Below, in pieces: positions 46,794 through 58,500 of a stretch of 64,000 nucleotides of DNA (the stretch's first letter is position 1; each line of letters starts with the position of its first letter). The position numbers were made by a program, and so were the translations under genes. Source of the DNA: Arthrobotrys musiformis (lineage: Eukaryota > Ascomycota > Orbiliomycetes > Orbiliales > Orbiliaceae). The DNA lies in NCBI GenBank assembly GCA_036971715.1, contig JAVHJL010000003.1, positions 4,464,001 through 4,528,000 on the forward strand, in the 5' to 3' direction. The notes below the pieces were generated by a model. That model did no database searches, had not been told where the DNA came from, and saw only the letters and a program-made list of their open reading frames with translations.

Positions 46794-47600
46794 ATGATTT
46801 CGAAAGTTTCGTTTATCGTAGCGGCCGTCTACGCTGCTACTGGATTTGCTCAGACCCCTGTCGTGACTACTACTCTCCGAACTTCGACTACGTCGTGCCC
46901 GGTCATTTGTTACGATTACGTTAATGCCTGCGGTCAAGGATATGGTGGATGTGTTCCTCGGTGCGCATATATATAAATCTATATTGAACTTCGACAAAGG
47001 AAAAATTACCTAACATGAAACGATTGTAGATGCCCCGGGGACCCAATCCCAACCTTCGCAGTTCCAAGCTGCTCGAAGACCACAACTGCTCCAGTTACCA
47101 CAACCTCATATGTCCCGACGACTACATCTTCGACGACAACCACCACAAGCTGCCCAACCCTCTGTATAGATTATATTAACACCTGCGGTGGCCTGTGGGG
47201 AACATGCGTTCCCAGATGTCCAGGCTCAACTCTCCCAACTTTCACCCCACCACCATGCAATTCTCCAACTACTCCTCCTCCAACCACTACACCCCCACCA
47301 ACCACCACACCGATCACAACGTCTAGCACTACCACATCGTGCCCCAGACTCTGCATGGATTATGTGAACAGCTGCGGTTCTCTATGGGGAACATGTTTCC
47401 CAAGATGTTCGGGGCAAACTATCCCAGCTATTACCGTTCCACCCTGCTCTACCAGGACCAGCACTGTGAATCCACTTCCAACTCTTAGACCATGGGAGCA
47501 GTGCGGTGGTAGCACCTGGACTGGACGTGGAGTGTGCTCGGATGGCTATACTTGCTCCTATTTCAATGAGTGGTATAGCCAGTGCGTCCCGTCGACTTAG
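46794..47600 (+). CDS. Secreted protein with three six-Cys modules and a C-terminal CBM1, 245 aa
   Basis: Exons 46794-46960 and 47030-47600 (69-nt intron, phase 2). A signal peptide (KVSFIVAAVYAATGFAQ) is followed by three copies of a module with fixed spacing C-x3-C-x6-C-x6-C-x3-C-x12-C. The module core is DYVNACG or DYINTCG and ends in PRCPG. The modules are joined by Thr/Pro/Ser-rich linkers typical of O-glycosylation. The last ~35 residues form a fungal cellulose-binding module 1: WEQCGGSTWTGRGVCSDGY, TCSYFNEWYSQCVP, with its aromatic and Cys residues in place. The protein probably acts at plant or fungal wall polysaccharide. The six-Cys modules have no name I know; they could be an adhesion or protective domain. 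No catalytic domain is present. Confidence 0.85.
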
Positions 47601-47795
47601 AATGTACATGAAGGAGAGGTAGAGGATGTAATGACGATGATAAATGTAAATATATCTGGATTTGGGCGTTGTGAAAGCCAATGAAAGGACTTTTGAAGGC
47701 ATAATGATCGAAACGAGGGTAAAAAAGCTCAAGTATAAGAATCAATGATGAATATTTGACGGTGGTTTGCCGAGGTAGTTGCCTCGAAGGAAGAT

Positions 47796-50180
47796 TTAAT
47801 TGAACGAAGAAGTAGTTTCGTAGGGAATAGCCGGACTTCCAAGATTAAAGATACTTTCTGGGAGCTCAAAATTGTCTGATTGTGCTGGAACCTGATTTCC
47901 AGCAGTTAAAACTTCGCCATCTTCCGACTGGGGTGCTTTAGTCCTGGCTGTATGTAAGAGTGTGTGAATAGCGATCTCGCCTTTTTCGGCTGCCTCCTCG
48001 TACTTTAGTAAGTATTTTGATGCTCCTGATTCTAGTAAAGCTTTGCAAATATCTAGCCTGCCGAGAAATACTGCGACTCCGAGTGGCGTTCTCTCTAAAC
48101 CGTAGTCGTGGTCAACTGTCGTAAACGGAAGTATGTTTATAACGTTGTACAGATTCCCAGTCGCAATGACTATCAAGAGAACAAGCTCAAAGTCCACGAT
48201 GCCGTCGCCTCCAATAGATTGATATTTCCAGTATTATCCTAGAATGAAGTCAAATGCTTCCGGTCGAGCGAACCACGCCGCCGCATTGAGAACCTCTTGT
48301 GTAATAGCAATTTCTGGGTTATGTCTGATGATGGCCTTGATGGTGCAATAAGTATCGCAGCGTCCTGCAGCTCGAAGAAGAGACTCAAGTTGTGAGGTAC
48401 TCAGGGACGGTATCAAATTGATCGACTTTTCGGGAGATCCTTCATAACTTGCTGGAAGGGTGACATGTGGTGAAGTCTGTTGGTTTCTCGAATCCACCAT
48501 GACAGAACTAACCTCGTTACGGTTCAATCTTATGTCAGCGTGAATCCTTAATTTTAAGAACAGATGAGCTGATCTGGTCTCGTACAAGCTGAGCTTTAAC
48601 TATAGCGGCGGTCCTCATAATGAGAAAGACAAAGACGTAACAAACTCTGAGTCAACTCCCATTCGGGCTTTCTTACCTATCAATACTCTGTGAAGGATTA
48701 ATACCAGTGCTCCTTGAGTTTATTGCAGGGTTGGAGGCGAAGGTTTGGGAAGGTTGTTTCCCTGTACATGTATATGATGGGAATATATCCCAACTTATGT
48801 CCAATACTTGTGGGTGCAATTGGTACTTGGCCGTTTCGGATTCAATCGCTGAACAAACACCCCACATGTCTCAAAACAATAGCTTCAGAGAATCGATATG
48901 AGAGTTCTGCTAGATAATAGGAGAATACCACAATTGAAAGTTAACATGACCCACTGGGCCGCCGTACTTGCGTATATAGGCGGGCTTCGGAGTAATATCA
49001 GTTCTAATTGGCCAAAGCAAGTCCCAGGAAAGTTTAAGGCAAATTCCCGGTAAATTGCGAGACGCTGGACAGTAACTCGAGGATACAGCTCCTAATATTT
49101 CTTGGATATCCGCTATTGCTAAATGACGCATTCCTAAAAAGGATGCGAACAAATTGGTAGGGATGGCATTTAGGGCTTCGGCGTTAGACTGATAGTGTTC
49201 GAGGGCAAATCGGACTCTTGGGTTGTCATCTAAGGCTGGAAACCCTAAAGGAGAAAGTCGGGCGGATATAGGTGATATGAGACTAGCAGCTTGCTGCAAA
49301 ATCGATGGATCTACTTGATCAATCTTTCTTCCATGTTGTAGAAGTGTTTTGATGCCCGAGATTTCACGTATGTTGATTAACACCTTCAGAGCAATGTCAA
49401 TCCGGTCCGCATAGGTTCCCCCTTCCGATGCCAACTGACCCGTCAGTTCTTGTACTATATCGGAGTCACTCCGGTGAGCGGCGCAGGCGAGCCAGCTGGA
49501 TATCTTGTACGACTGGAAAAGTTTATGACGATCGGCTGAAGCCGTCGGCACCAATTGTCGCAGGCAACGCACATTTCCTAACTTAATACCTAGGTGAAGA
49601 GCCGTCGATAGAGCTCCTGAAGATTCGAACTGTTGAAGTTAAAGGTTCTAGGGGTATCCGTAGCGCGGTAAAGATTCAGGAGATCTGAGATGAGCCCTGG
49701 GTCGTCAACCATAACAGCTGTCCACAGCAAAGAAGGAGACAAATGAGAGATCGGTAAGATGTTGGTATCGAAATTTTGGCGCAGAAGAAAGGTGTACGCT
49801 GCTTCTTGTCCATACTATATCGCATCCTAGGCTACCGTTATCCCGACTTTGTCCGCGAAGCCTCGGCCTAGCCTTGAGTCCTTCCTTCGAAAAAGGCCAA
49901 CGTGGAATATCATTTCTAAAATGCCCAATTTCCCCAAACGGGCAGCGCTGTAGAGATATTCAGCCGCAAATTTGTCAACGATGAGCTCAAACCCCGGCGA
50001 ATAGTTATTATCGATGTAAGAGTCGGGAGATGCCTCAGTGCGAGTAGATCTTCGTAGTCGGGAATGCTTTAGGATCTCTCCCAGAACCAGAAGATAGGTT
50101 TCGATCAAGCCTGATTCGATTATCTGGTCCATGAGCTCGCGTGATGTCTTGGCGGATAATCGTCTCAGTTCTGATTGATA
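47796..50180 (-). pseudogene. Broken ankyrin-like gene
   Basis: One protein can be followed along the minus strand through several in-frame stops: TAG 49829-49827, TAG 49817-49815, TAG 48912-48910, TGA 48873-48871 and TAA 48236-48234. The frame continues coding-like on both sides of each. At least four of the five stops are one C-to-T step from Gln or Arg codons. A frame shift, or an intron with a weak GTTGAC donor, lies near 49620-49710. A normal intron remains at 48676-48589 (GTAAGA..TCAG). Ankyrin-like pieces: EYLYSAARLGKLGILEMIF, GALSTALHLGIKLGNVRCL, RTPLGVAVFLGRLDICKALL. The N-terminal part, probably with a sensor or NTPase domain, is missing or unrecognised. The start is uncertain; an in-frame TAA lies just upstream of 50180. 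Confidence 0.65.
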
Positions 50181-51343
50181 AAATAATTTTTAATTCATGT
50201 TGTTCTCTATCTTAATGCTTCCATCCTGGGGCTAGAGCTCATCTACGGATAATCGGCCACGGTATTGCAGCGTTCGTTGATGCAGGTAAATATTAGAGCG
50301 TGCGCGCAGCAGTGGTGCAGGAATGCTGCAACTGATGGATATAGTGAAAGAAGAAGAAATAGGGCAGCCTTTAGTCCTGCTGAAGAAGTTAGGATGCTGC
50401 CAATCCACCATCTTTTTTATACAAGTTTATGGTTATCTTGGTATAAATGTAGCTAGAAGAAACAAAAAACCGAAATGACTATGTGAAATAGGATATTAGG
50501 CCGAAATACTCTATACCCACCCTATCATCAAATCCTTCACCATCCACCCTCGCAAATCTTACTCTGTTTTGGCGTCGTGACCGGGTTCCTTCCAATCTGA
50601 ACAAATGACCACAAAGTTTTAGCCTCCGTCATTAAGTGATCCCAAATTTAAAACGCAGTTTGCGAAAAGGTACGCGACTTGAATACGTACTGACGCTTGA
50701 ACTAAATTATGTTTCATATCACATAAAAGCGGTCTCGAATCTCAGAGCTATTTCCCCGTAGGTGTTGCAGGGAGAAAATTGGATCTATCAATAGTCAGGT
50801 AATAACCCTATAACAAGAACCAGCGCCGGTCCCCAACACAGTATACTCCGTAGTATTGATCCAATTCAGCGCTGAATTAACGCAACTTATACCCCGTAGT
50901 ACTTTATAAGATAACCCTAACGTTTGAAAACTTTTGGATGCGGTAACTTTCGAACCCTTCAGAACCGGATTAAGCATTTAGCAAACACAACGAGATGTGT
51001 TAGATTGGTAGTTTGGTAAAGGGGATAGACTTAGCTCTGTAGGTCTGGTTTACGTTGTTGCCACCAACTACGATATCTCGACTTTAGGTCATTGCAAATG
51101 TTGACGTCATTGAGAGTGTTGATGTCAGCAATGATGTTGGATCTGCTATTCAGGCACTGACGTCAAAAAAATTTGCTTCTTGACGTAATTAGCGGTACCA
51201 TTGGCAACTTTTATAAGTAAACACGGCCTCTGAAAATTTACCCCTGCTTCTATCTATATAACTTCAGAAGACAGTTAAGTTTTGTGCAACCCGCCATATT
51301 ACATCTAGACCGACTACGCAGCCGAGCTTCAAATCTTCTAAAC
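50181..51343. other. Intergenic stretch leading to a CRE-rich promoter
   Basis: No gene recognised. The last 250 bases contain four CRE-like sites, entered separately, and a TATA-like TTTATAAGTA at about 51210. Confidence 0.5.
51102..51188. promoter_or_regulatory. Cluster of four CRE/ATF-type bZIP sites
   Basis: Perfect TGACGTCA palindromes lie at 51102-51109 and 51158-51165, with one-mismatch copies TGATGTCA at 51120-51127 and TGACGTAA at 51181-51188. They sit 156-242 bases before the ATG at 51344. This octamer is the known target of ATF/CREB bZIP factors (Atf1/AtfA type), which drive spore and stress genes in ascomycetes. Confidence 0.7.
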
Positions 51344-51789
51344 ATGTCAGATCCTGAATTCAATCCACCCCAGCGTGATATCTCGGATGTCAACCCACAA
51401 GAAATGAAGCCAGACGCAGAATTCAATCCAAAAAGGGATGTATCTGACGCCAGCGCAAACGAATATCGTTCAGCAGATGGCTATCCAGTTCCTGTTGTCG
51501 AGGACAAGGATATTTCCGGAGTCGACCCAGCTACCGCAGGTGGTGACCGTGAGTTAGGTATGGATTTCCCTACCGATATTTCCCGTACGCAAGCTACCAT
51601 GAGCGAACTAGATGCTTATCTTTATATATATATACAGCTCGGGACGAAGATGAAGCTATCAATCAAAACAACATTATCAAATCACGAACGCGCGGTGCCA
51701 AGCCGCAGGGTAAATATCGCGAACCTGGAGATGAAGAAGGCTTGCCAGGGCCAGATGAAGGAACTAGTGCTGTCAGAGGTGGTCGTTAA
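51344..51789 (+). CDS. Small hydrophilic protein with CHZ-like motif, 121 aa
   Basis: Exons 51344-51557 and 51638-51789 (80-nt intron ending TATATATACAG, phase 1). The whole protein is charged and probably disordered. The N-terminal half has a repeated pattern (DPEFNPPQRDISDVN, DAEFNPKRDVSDAS). The second exon carries DEDEAINQNNIIKSRTRG, which resembles the CHZ motif of Chz1-type histone H2A.Z-H2B chaperones (acidic-NII-RTRG), followed by GKYREPGDEEGLPGPDEG. A chaperone role in chromatin is therefore possible. Equally, it may be one of the small hydrophilic stress proteins abundant in spores. The CRE cluster upstream supports stress or spore expression. Confidence 0.7.
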
Positions 51790-52818
51790 ACCTGTTGGTA
51801 CAGGCCCCAATAACAGCCGGCTGGGATTGATATAACGGTCTTTGCCTAAATTGTGCCGGGTGTTCTTTCACATAATTTTATGCATTTGCTTGGATGGTAT
51901 CGATTTCGACGAGTGTCACTTTAGAAAATCCTGATTAATTTGTCCTATAACAATAATATACTCCCTCTTAATCAATTCAAAATATCCCTCTGTTCTGGAA
52001 CACATTGTTCGTACATGTTTGCAATACAAATAAACCAGTACTTAGTGATGATCTAGCCGATTTGATCCAAACTATGTGGAGCCTCGGCGGGAAAAGGCTC
52101 AAGCCGGCTCGGAAGAGGGATTTGAGAGTCGTCGACATGCGTACCTTGTGTAACCGTGATCTAGGCCAAATGTTGGGGAAATGGCCCAATCAGGAAGCGA
52201 GGGAATATCATCTATGTTGCACTCTACCGGGTTTGGCTGGCGGGCAGGGATTTGCTGGTCCCGCTAACCGAACCGAACCGAATTTGAAAACCGATATTAA
52301 TTCCAAAAAATAAAATATCATGCATACGATTTTGTAGTCGATGAAGGATTCTGTCATGATTATCAATAATTAAATTTAGGAAGAATAACAATCGGGAGGA
52401 CACTATGCACATAGTAACGTACTGAGCGTCTAGCGAGGCTTGGCGCAACTGTCAATCGTCTTCAGACGTCAATTATGTTACATATGTCACTTTTGTGACG
52501 ACACCCAACTTAATGTCAAGCAAAGAATTATTGCATAACCCCGTTAGCCATGAGAGATACTGACAAATTACCTCATAACAATTGGATGCATGTTCGAAAA
52601 GTTTTTCAATTATGAAGATGGTTTACAATATACAATGCGGCTATGTCGTCACTGTACTGGTATGCTGATTGCAAAAATATTTCCGAGTGCTTCACGCCCA
52701 GTGAGATGTCACTAGTAGGATTGTAGACTTTAATAAAGAAGAATACAAAGTAGGGAGTTGTACAACCATCCCATAAAGAAACTAACTAAAAACTGTCCAA
52801 CACCCTTAGACCATAGGC
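51790..52818. other. Intergenic stretch
   Basis: No gene recognised. A CRE-like GACGTCA lies at 52465-52471 with TGACGAC about 30 bases on, upstream of the hemerythrin-like pseudogene. Confidence 0.45.
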
Positions 52819-53605
52819 ATGTTTTTTCTTTTTAGAACCTCAACAAGACACGGTAATAGATTATTCCAACGACCATTCGTTCTTACGCAAGCAATATTTA
52901 CCGGGACTACCTTTCCAAGTCGGCTCGTGATGTCAGCCTTATTGGATGTGGTCACTCGCGACCATTCGGAGCTGAACGATTACTATGAAAATATTATGGG
53001 AACAAATGATTTGGACACACAACCTCGGTATGCATCAATTGGCTCGTCAATAACTCTATGAAGAAGCCTGGGAGCTGATTCAATATCCAAACATCTTCAT
53101 AGATATCAAAAATATATTCGCCTAGGAGCTGGCTCGGCATAGCATTGGCGAGGAACTAGTCGTCTACCCCGCCTTTGAGAAGCATCTCGGTCTTAAGGGC
53201 AAACAAATGGCTGACAAAGAGAGAGAAGAACATCAAAAGGTGAGTGGAGTGGTTAGGATGAGTCGATTTTTCTAACCTATTCTATTTATCTAGGTCAAAA
53301 ACATGCTCTACAAGTTCCAATCTATGAAAGCTCAAAATCCAGAGTTCCTGAAAATGTTGCACGAGCTCTTCAAGAATTTGAATGAGCATATTGAAGATGA
53401 GGAAAATAATGATCTTACAGCTCTATAGAGAGAATTGCATTCTGATGGATCGGAAGCATATGTGAACAGCTTTGAGAGAACTAAGCTCTTTTCTCCCATG
53501 AGATCTCATCCCAGTGCTCTGAATAAACCACCATTTGAGAGTGTCATCAGTCTATTGGCCGCACCCATGGATAAACTTATGGACTTGTTTCGCAAATTCC
53601 CGTGA
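52819..53605 (+). pseudogene. Broken hemerythrin (HHE cation-binding) domain gene
   Basis: The domain is clear: LLDVVTRDHSELNDYYENI, then ELARHSIGEELVVYPAFEKH and KFQSMKAQNPEFLKMLHELF, with the His and Glu iron ligands of the HHE bundle. After an intron at 53240-53293 the frame continues NEHIEDEENNDL and later SHPSALNKPPFESV, LLAAPMDKLMDLFRKFP, a conserved tail of the fungal family. It is broken in two places. A TAG at 53123-53125 sits where the family has a Trp before ELARHS, and a TAG at 53426-53428 interrupts the C-terminal half. The first intron also does not join in phase. A likely family start is the Met at 52930. HHE proteins bind iron or oxygen and relate to redox stress, fitting the catalase next door. 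Confidence 0.72.
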
Positions 53606-54246
53606 GTCCTTATAGTGCTGGAAAAAATTAGTTGGTTCAATGTGGTATTCTTTACTGTTAATAGCATCTCGGTTTCCCTTTCTTAAAAATTAGGTATCCA
53701 AATTCACTCGGAAATAGCCAAAATATAGACTCAGGCGGGCTCATTAGCGGTAACGATTTAGAACTACAATACCAACGGCTCGGCACTTACCGATTGGCTA
53801 TAAGCTCGTGGTGCGTGTAGTTTAAAATCAATCGAAAGTTGATTGGTCGATTTGGGCATCCCCATCATGTCGTTACATCATCGATTAGTTGGCTAGTTTT
53901 TGAAACTAGCTTACGGAAATAGCTAATCGACCAGGGGATATAACATCACACAAATACGTTGCACCTTTTTAAATCCCACCTACCTCATTACGAGCATGAC
54001 TAGCGTACCCGAATTCATATTCCGTTAAACCTTACCCAGGCATCCATGATCTGGACATTGGGTCCTTACCGGCTTCTGAACCCCCCTCTTACGTAGATTC
54101 AGACGTAATTAAACGTAATTTTCCCGCAATCATGAGAGCACTACACGAATGCCAAATTGTTATAAAGATGACCACGCAGTGGAGCCGAAAATATTCGGGC
54201 TCAATTGGTTCTAGAAATAAAAGGGCTTAACTTTCAGAAACTAGAA
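53606..54246. promoter_or_regulatory. Promoter region of the catalase gene
   Basis: No gene seen. CRE-like half sites GACGTAA (54102-54108) and ACGTAAT (about 54113-54119) lie about 130-145 bases before the catalase ATG. Confidence 0.5.
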
Positions 54247-56552
54247 ATGTCGAACACTGGAACTGAAAACCCCCTCAAACACCCTTTGAAAGCAGCTTCG
54301 GAAATCGCAGGTAGCTTGGGAATTGACCCTAGAGCGATGCAAAGAACTAGTCTGTTCCAAGGTGCTAACGATGGGCCCGCGACTACTGCTGCTAAAATCA
54401 CTGGTGTAATCGCTGCCCATCAGCGAAAGGATGATGGACCGTACTTTACCAACAATGAAGGCGCACCATGGCCGGATCCAGCACGTATGTATCCTAATCT
54501 CTGGTATGAGTGTTGCATCATTAACGTTCAGTTTTCCATTTTAGACTCTCTAAATGTTGGGGGTATTCCTGTGGTCAGTGACGTGTTTCTTATGCAGAAG
54601 CAGCAAACCTTCAACCGCAGCAAGACTTTGGAGCGTACGTAGATATGCCTTGACAGAGTACAGCGGCTCGCCTGACCTAACATGACGCAGGTATGGTACA
54701 CCCTTGCGGCAGTGGCGCATTCGGGTACTTTGAATGTACCCAATCAGTCTCACATTTGACGAAGGTAAATTATATTTCGAAAACTACATCCCGGAACCAC
54801 ATACCTAGCTGACCTGTGTGCTAAAGGCTCAATTCCTACAAAACGTGGGCCAAAGAACTCCAGTATTTGTCCGCTTTTCCACCGTCACTTTTGGGAAAGA
54901 GTTCCCAGACGAGGGTCGAAACCCTCGCGGATTTGCAATCAAGTTTTATACTAGGGAAGGAAACTATGATATCGTCGGACTCAATTGGGTAAGATCAGTG
55001 CATATTTAAAATAGTTTCATACTGACTGAATTAATCATGGACATTGAAGCCGATTTTCTTCTGTCGGGACCCCATTCAAGGACCAGATGTTATTCGGTCT
55101 CAACAACGAAATCCCGCCAACTTTCTCCTGGACTTCAATAGTCTGTTCGATTTCTTAGCAAATGTTCCCGAAAGGTGTGTCCAGTTATCTTCAACATATG
55201 TTCGGACTAGAACTAATTTTTCCCATAGTAACCATGCTGGAATGATGTTCTTTAGTGACCATGGTACTCCAGTGGGATGGCGATTCAACCACGGTTATGG
55301 CTGCCATACATTTAAATGGTTTGTCCCCTAGTCTCTCGAATTTTGAGAAAACACCCCTAACCATATTCAGGGTAAATGCGGAGGGAAAATTTGTCTACAT
55401 CAAGTATCACTTCCGAGCAGACCACGGGCAGAAGCAATTCACGTGGCCTGAGGCGGTCAAAATGTCCGGTATGTATATATCAGACCGTAATTAGCGGAGG
55501 ATACAAGATTCTATACTAACAGTAATGTAGGAGAGGACCCCGACTTTTCCAAACGTGATCTGTGGGAGGCGATTGAGAAAGGGGAATCTGTTACCTGGAC
55601 CGCGTGCTATCAAATAATGCAACCAGAGGAAGCCGACCCCGCAATTCTCGGATTTGATCCCTTCGATGTCACCAAAGTTTGGCCACGCAAGCGGTTCCCC
55701 GTAAGCACAGTTCTCGATATCAATTTTCGTCCAATTTCAATACTAATGCTACAAGTGTAGATGCACGAGTTCGGAAAACTCGTCCTGAATAAGAACCCGG
55801 AAAACTATCACAGAGATGTCGAACAAGCGGCTTTCTCGCCAGGTAGCTTTGTCCCGGGTATCGAGGCTAGCCCCGATATGTTACTGCAGTTCCGCACGTT
55901 CTTCTATAGGGATGCGCAGTATCACAGGCTCGGTGTCAACCTGCATCAAGTTCCCGGTGAGTAGGAGTAAAAGTTCTCTCAAACACTCTGAATATTGGCT
56001 AACGATTATTATCCAACAGTCAACTGCCCTTTCATGGCCGGATCGTATTCGTCGATTAACTTCGATGGGCCATTGCGAGTTGACGCCAATACCGGTGGAA
56101 ATCCACATTACGTTCCAAATAGCTTTGTGGATAAATTCTCTCCCGACAAGGCTGAGTTACCAGCCGCAGTGGCTGATAACATTCTTTCGCGCCAATCCCA
56201 TCACTTTCATGAAGGTAACCCAAGTGAATATGATCAAGCGAGAGAACTATACCTTCGGGTCATGAGTAGCGACGCAAGAGCACGGTTGCATAACAACACC
56301 GCAGTTTGCTTGAAATGGTCTCTGCCTAAAATCCAACAAGCGTACTTGGCGCAGTGTTGGGCAATCAGTCCTGAATATGCAAAAGGGATATACAATGCTT
56401 TACCGGAAAAGAAGATTAAATTAGAAGATATCGAGATTTCCGGAGAAGAAGCTGCGAAGAAGGGAAAATGTAAGAAGTTTATGCCGACGGCTCAACATCA
56501 CAGATTGGTTGGGAAGGCTGCCCCTATCAGTATCCTTCAGCGTGATGGTTAA
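54247..56552 (+). CDS. Monofunctional haem catalase (fungal CatA-like), 591 aa
   Basis: Ten exons: 54247-54484, 54545-54634, 54691-54764, 54827-54988, 55050-55174, 55229-55318, 55371-55468, 55531-55700, 55761-55956, 56020-56552; phases close exactly. The distal His is in MVHPCGSGAFGYFE (about residue 112). TPVFVRFSTVTFGKEFPDE and NPRGFAIKFYTREGNYDIVG follow, then PIFFCRDPIQGPDVIRSQ. The haem-ligand Tyr is in RTFFYRDAQYHR. All key blocks are intact. It converts hydrogen peroxide to water and oxygen. The tail is short, without the flavodoxin-like domain of large-subunit catalases. Its neighbours, a hemerythrin-like relic and CON-10, plus CRE-like upstream sites, suggest conidial or stress expression. 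It most resembles the spore-type CatA group. Confidence 0.93.
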
Positions 56553-57361
56553 AGTTCAGTTCACGTGTCATTTTGTTGTTTTTAAAAAAAATGTATTTCA
56601 GAGGTTCTGGAAAGATGCGGATAATGTTTTGGTCCGTAATTCCTCCGAAGTTTTCCAGCTTATTGGTTAGACGACTTGAACGCGGCCTAGCCTTAGATCC
56701 GGGCAGAGAAGCAGGCGCAGGACCCAGTAGCTTGAAATCGTGATTTTGAAAGGGAACCTCCGTTCTAAGGCTCCATGCAACCATCACTCCATGGTCGCCC
56801 TCCAATACTCAATTACTATGGTGCTCTGGGGGAAAATATAAACTTCTGCATTTAGTATATGCATAATCTTTGCTTTGACAATCGAAGTTTGCCGTCGACT
56901 CGTCTATTGGATCTACGACGTAGAATGCCGAGCAGTCCGCATTTGTATTAGCCCGATGCAAGTACCTGGCTTCCATAAGACACCAATCATGACCACGACT
57001 TTAACACCTCTGATATCACTATATCGTATTCGCGAGCCGAATTAAAACAGCTGAAATCCTCTCTTTATTGCATTATTAATAAACCATGATAACATCTGAC
57101 TGGAGTCATGACGCAATACCAACGTTCCCAACGTATCTGGGTCGGAGGTTAATTGGAATCGATCGATCAGCTGGTTGTAGAAATCGGAAGTCGATTGCTC
57201 GCCTCGATCTGAATAGTGTTAGGCATAAATAGGGCGCGATTCCTTCTCGACAGCAATAATTTCAAAAGATACAATCATCAGAAGTATCAAGATACGCAAC
57301 CATACTCCACTAGTAAAGAAAAATTCATCTGAAGAAAATTTTAAAATATAAATTTACGACA
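56553..57361. promoter_or_regulatory. Catalase 3' flank and CON-10 promoter region
   Basis: No gene seen. The sequence TGACGCAA at 57108-57115 is a CRE-like site about 250 bases before the CON-10 ATG. A TATA-like CATAAATAG lies near 57224, and the leader is A-rich. Confidence 0.5.
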
Positions 57362-57754
57362 ATGTCGGCCTCCAGCAAGTATAAGCCAACTGAGCATGGT
57401 GGCCTGAAGGAAGACGGTACGATATCATACACACTCACGACACAGCAAAAATCGATTCAGTGAAGAGAGCTAAAATGGTATCGTTCAGGAACCGAAGACA
57501 AGCGCGCAAACCCTGAACACGGTTTCGGCGGGCAGAACCGGGAGCACGTCGCCCAAATAGGCCGCAAGGGCGGCCAAACCCAACCCGACGATATCTACAA
57601 ACCATCCGAGCATGGAGGTTTGAAGACGGATGGAACCGAGGACAAGCGTACTCGCCCCGAGCATGGCTTTGGGTCTCGCCCGACTGAGGAGGTGCAAAAC
57701 ATTGGCCGCAAGGGAGGATTGGCCCATGGAAACCAGAGTGAGGATTATGAATAA
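57362..57754 (+). CDS. con-10: Conidiation-specific protein 10 homologue (KGG repeats), 106 aa
   Basis: Exons 57362-57416 and 57489-57754 (72-nt intron, phase 1). The protein is a tandem duplication of about 47 residues: YKPTEHGGLKEDGTEDKR / PEHGFGGQNREHVAQIGRKGG, then YKPSEHGGLKTDGTEDKR / PEHGFGSRPTEEVQNIGRKGG. Each copy ends in the GRKGG motif of the stress-induced KGG family. CON-10 is a small hydrophilic cytoplasmic protein that accumulates in conidia of Neurospora and relatives, thought to protect against drying and stress. The single CRE-like site upstream and the catalase next to it fit spore-specific control. Confidence 0.9.
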
Positions 57755-58500
57755 ATATTCCAGAGATTGGATTAAAAATTAGCAGTGGTTAAGTGTAAAT
57801 GGCTACTGAGGTGCCTCATACAGTAAAACAAATCGAGCGCCTCAACGTCTTGTTCATGAATCTATACTGCCTCAAGTATAAATCATATCTCCTAAACTCT
57901 ATAATGACGAATTTAAATATTGTATCAAGGATGAGAATCAATTATTCCATAGAAGGAACGAGGACTGTCATGTTGGCCTTCAATCCTGATATCGAGGCAG
58001 GCAAGGATACAAAATCTGACGGCTGACAAATTTCGTTGCTGGAACTGGATCCTGGTTCTTACTTGCCCCATATAAACAAGTTGTGGTCTTAGTAAAAATA
58101 TGACCACTGGTTCTACGAGGTATGAGTTGTGAAAAACTGGCGCTAAATCGTCTCAATCCCATACAAATAAGTTATGGTTTTAGCATAAAATTCAAAGCTA
58201 ACTTTCAATATTCCACATTTTCTGTCGGGAAGTGAGATACGCTGGGAAGTAAGACAGTGAATTTTGAATTTTGAAAAATTAGATTAATTTATTTCTAATT
58301 AGAAAAAATTAAAAAGAATTATATAATTTCAAACTATCAGAAAAAATAAGATTTTGGATTTCTAGACATTTCCATACATTATTTGAATTGATATTAATTT
58401 TAAAACTTAAAATTTTATGATTTTGTAGGAAATCGTATAGAGGCTAGTCAAAGTATCAAGGTAATACACAAATGTCACAAGACAAAGAGGAGTGTATTAG
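57755..58500. other. AT-rich intergenic stretch with a diverged direct repeat
   Basis: Very AT-rich from about 58250 to 58440. A roughly 31-bp sequence (CCCATATAAACAAGTTGTGG..) at 58067-58097 recurs with several transition differences at 58158-58190. No gene recognised. Confidence 0.5.

Noticed and set aside
49630..49715. A possible intron (GTTGAC..CAACAG) that would mend the frame shift in the ankyrin-like gene
   Set aside because: It would remove sequence that itself looks like an ankyrin helix, and the gene has five other stops; left as unresolved within a pseudogene.
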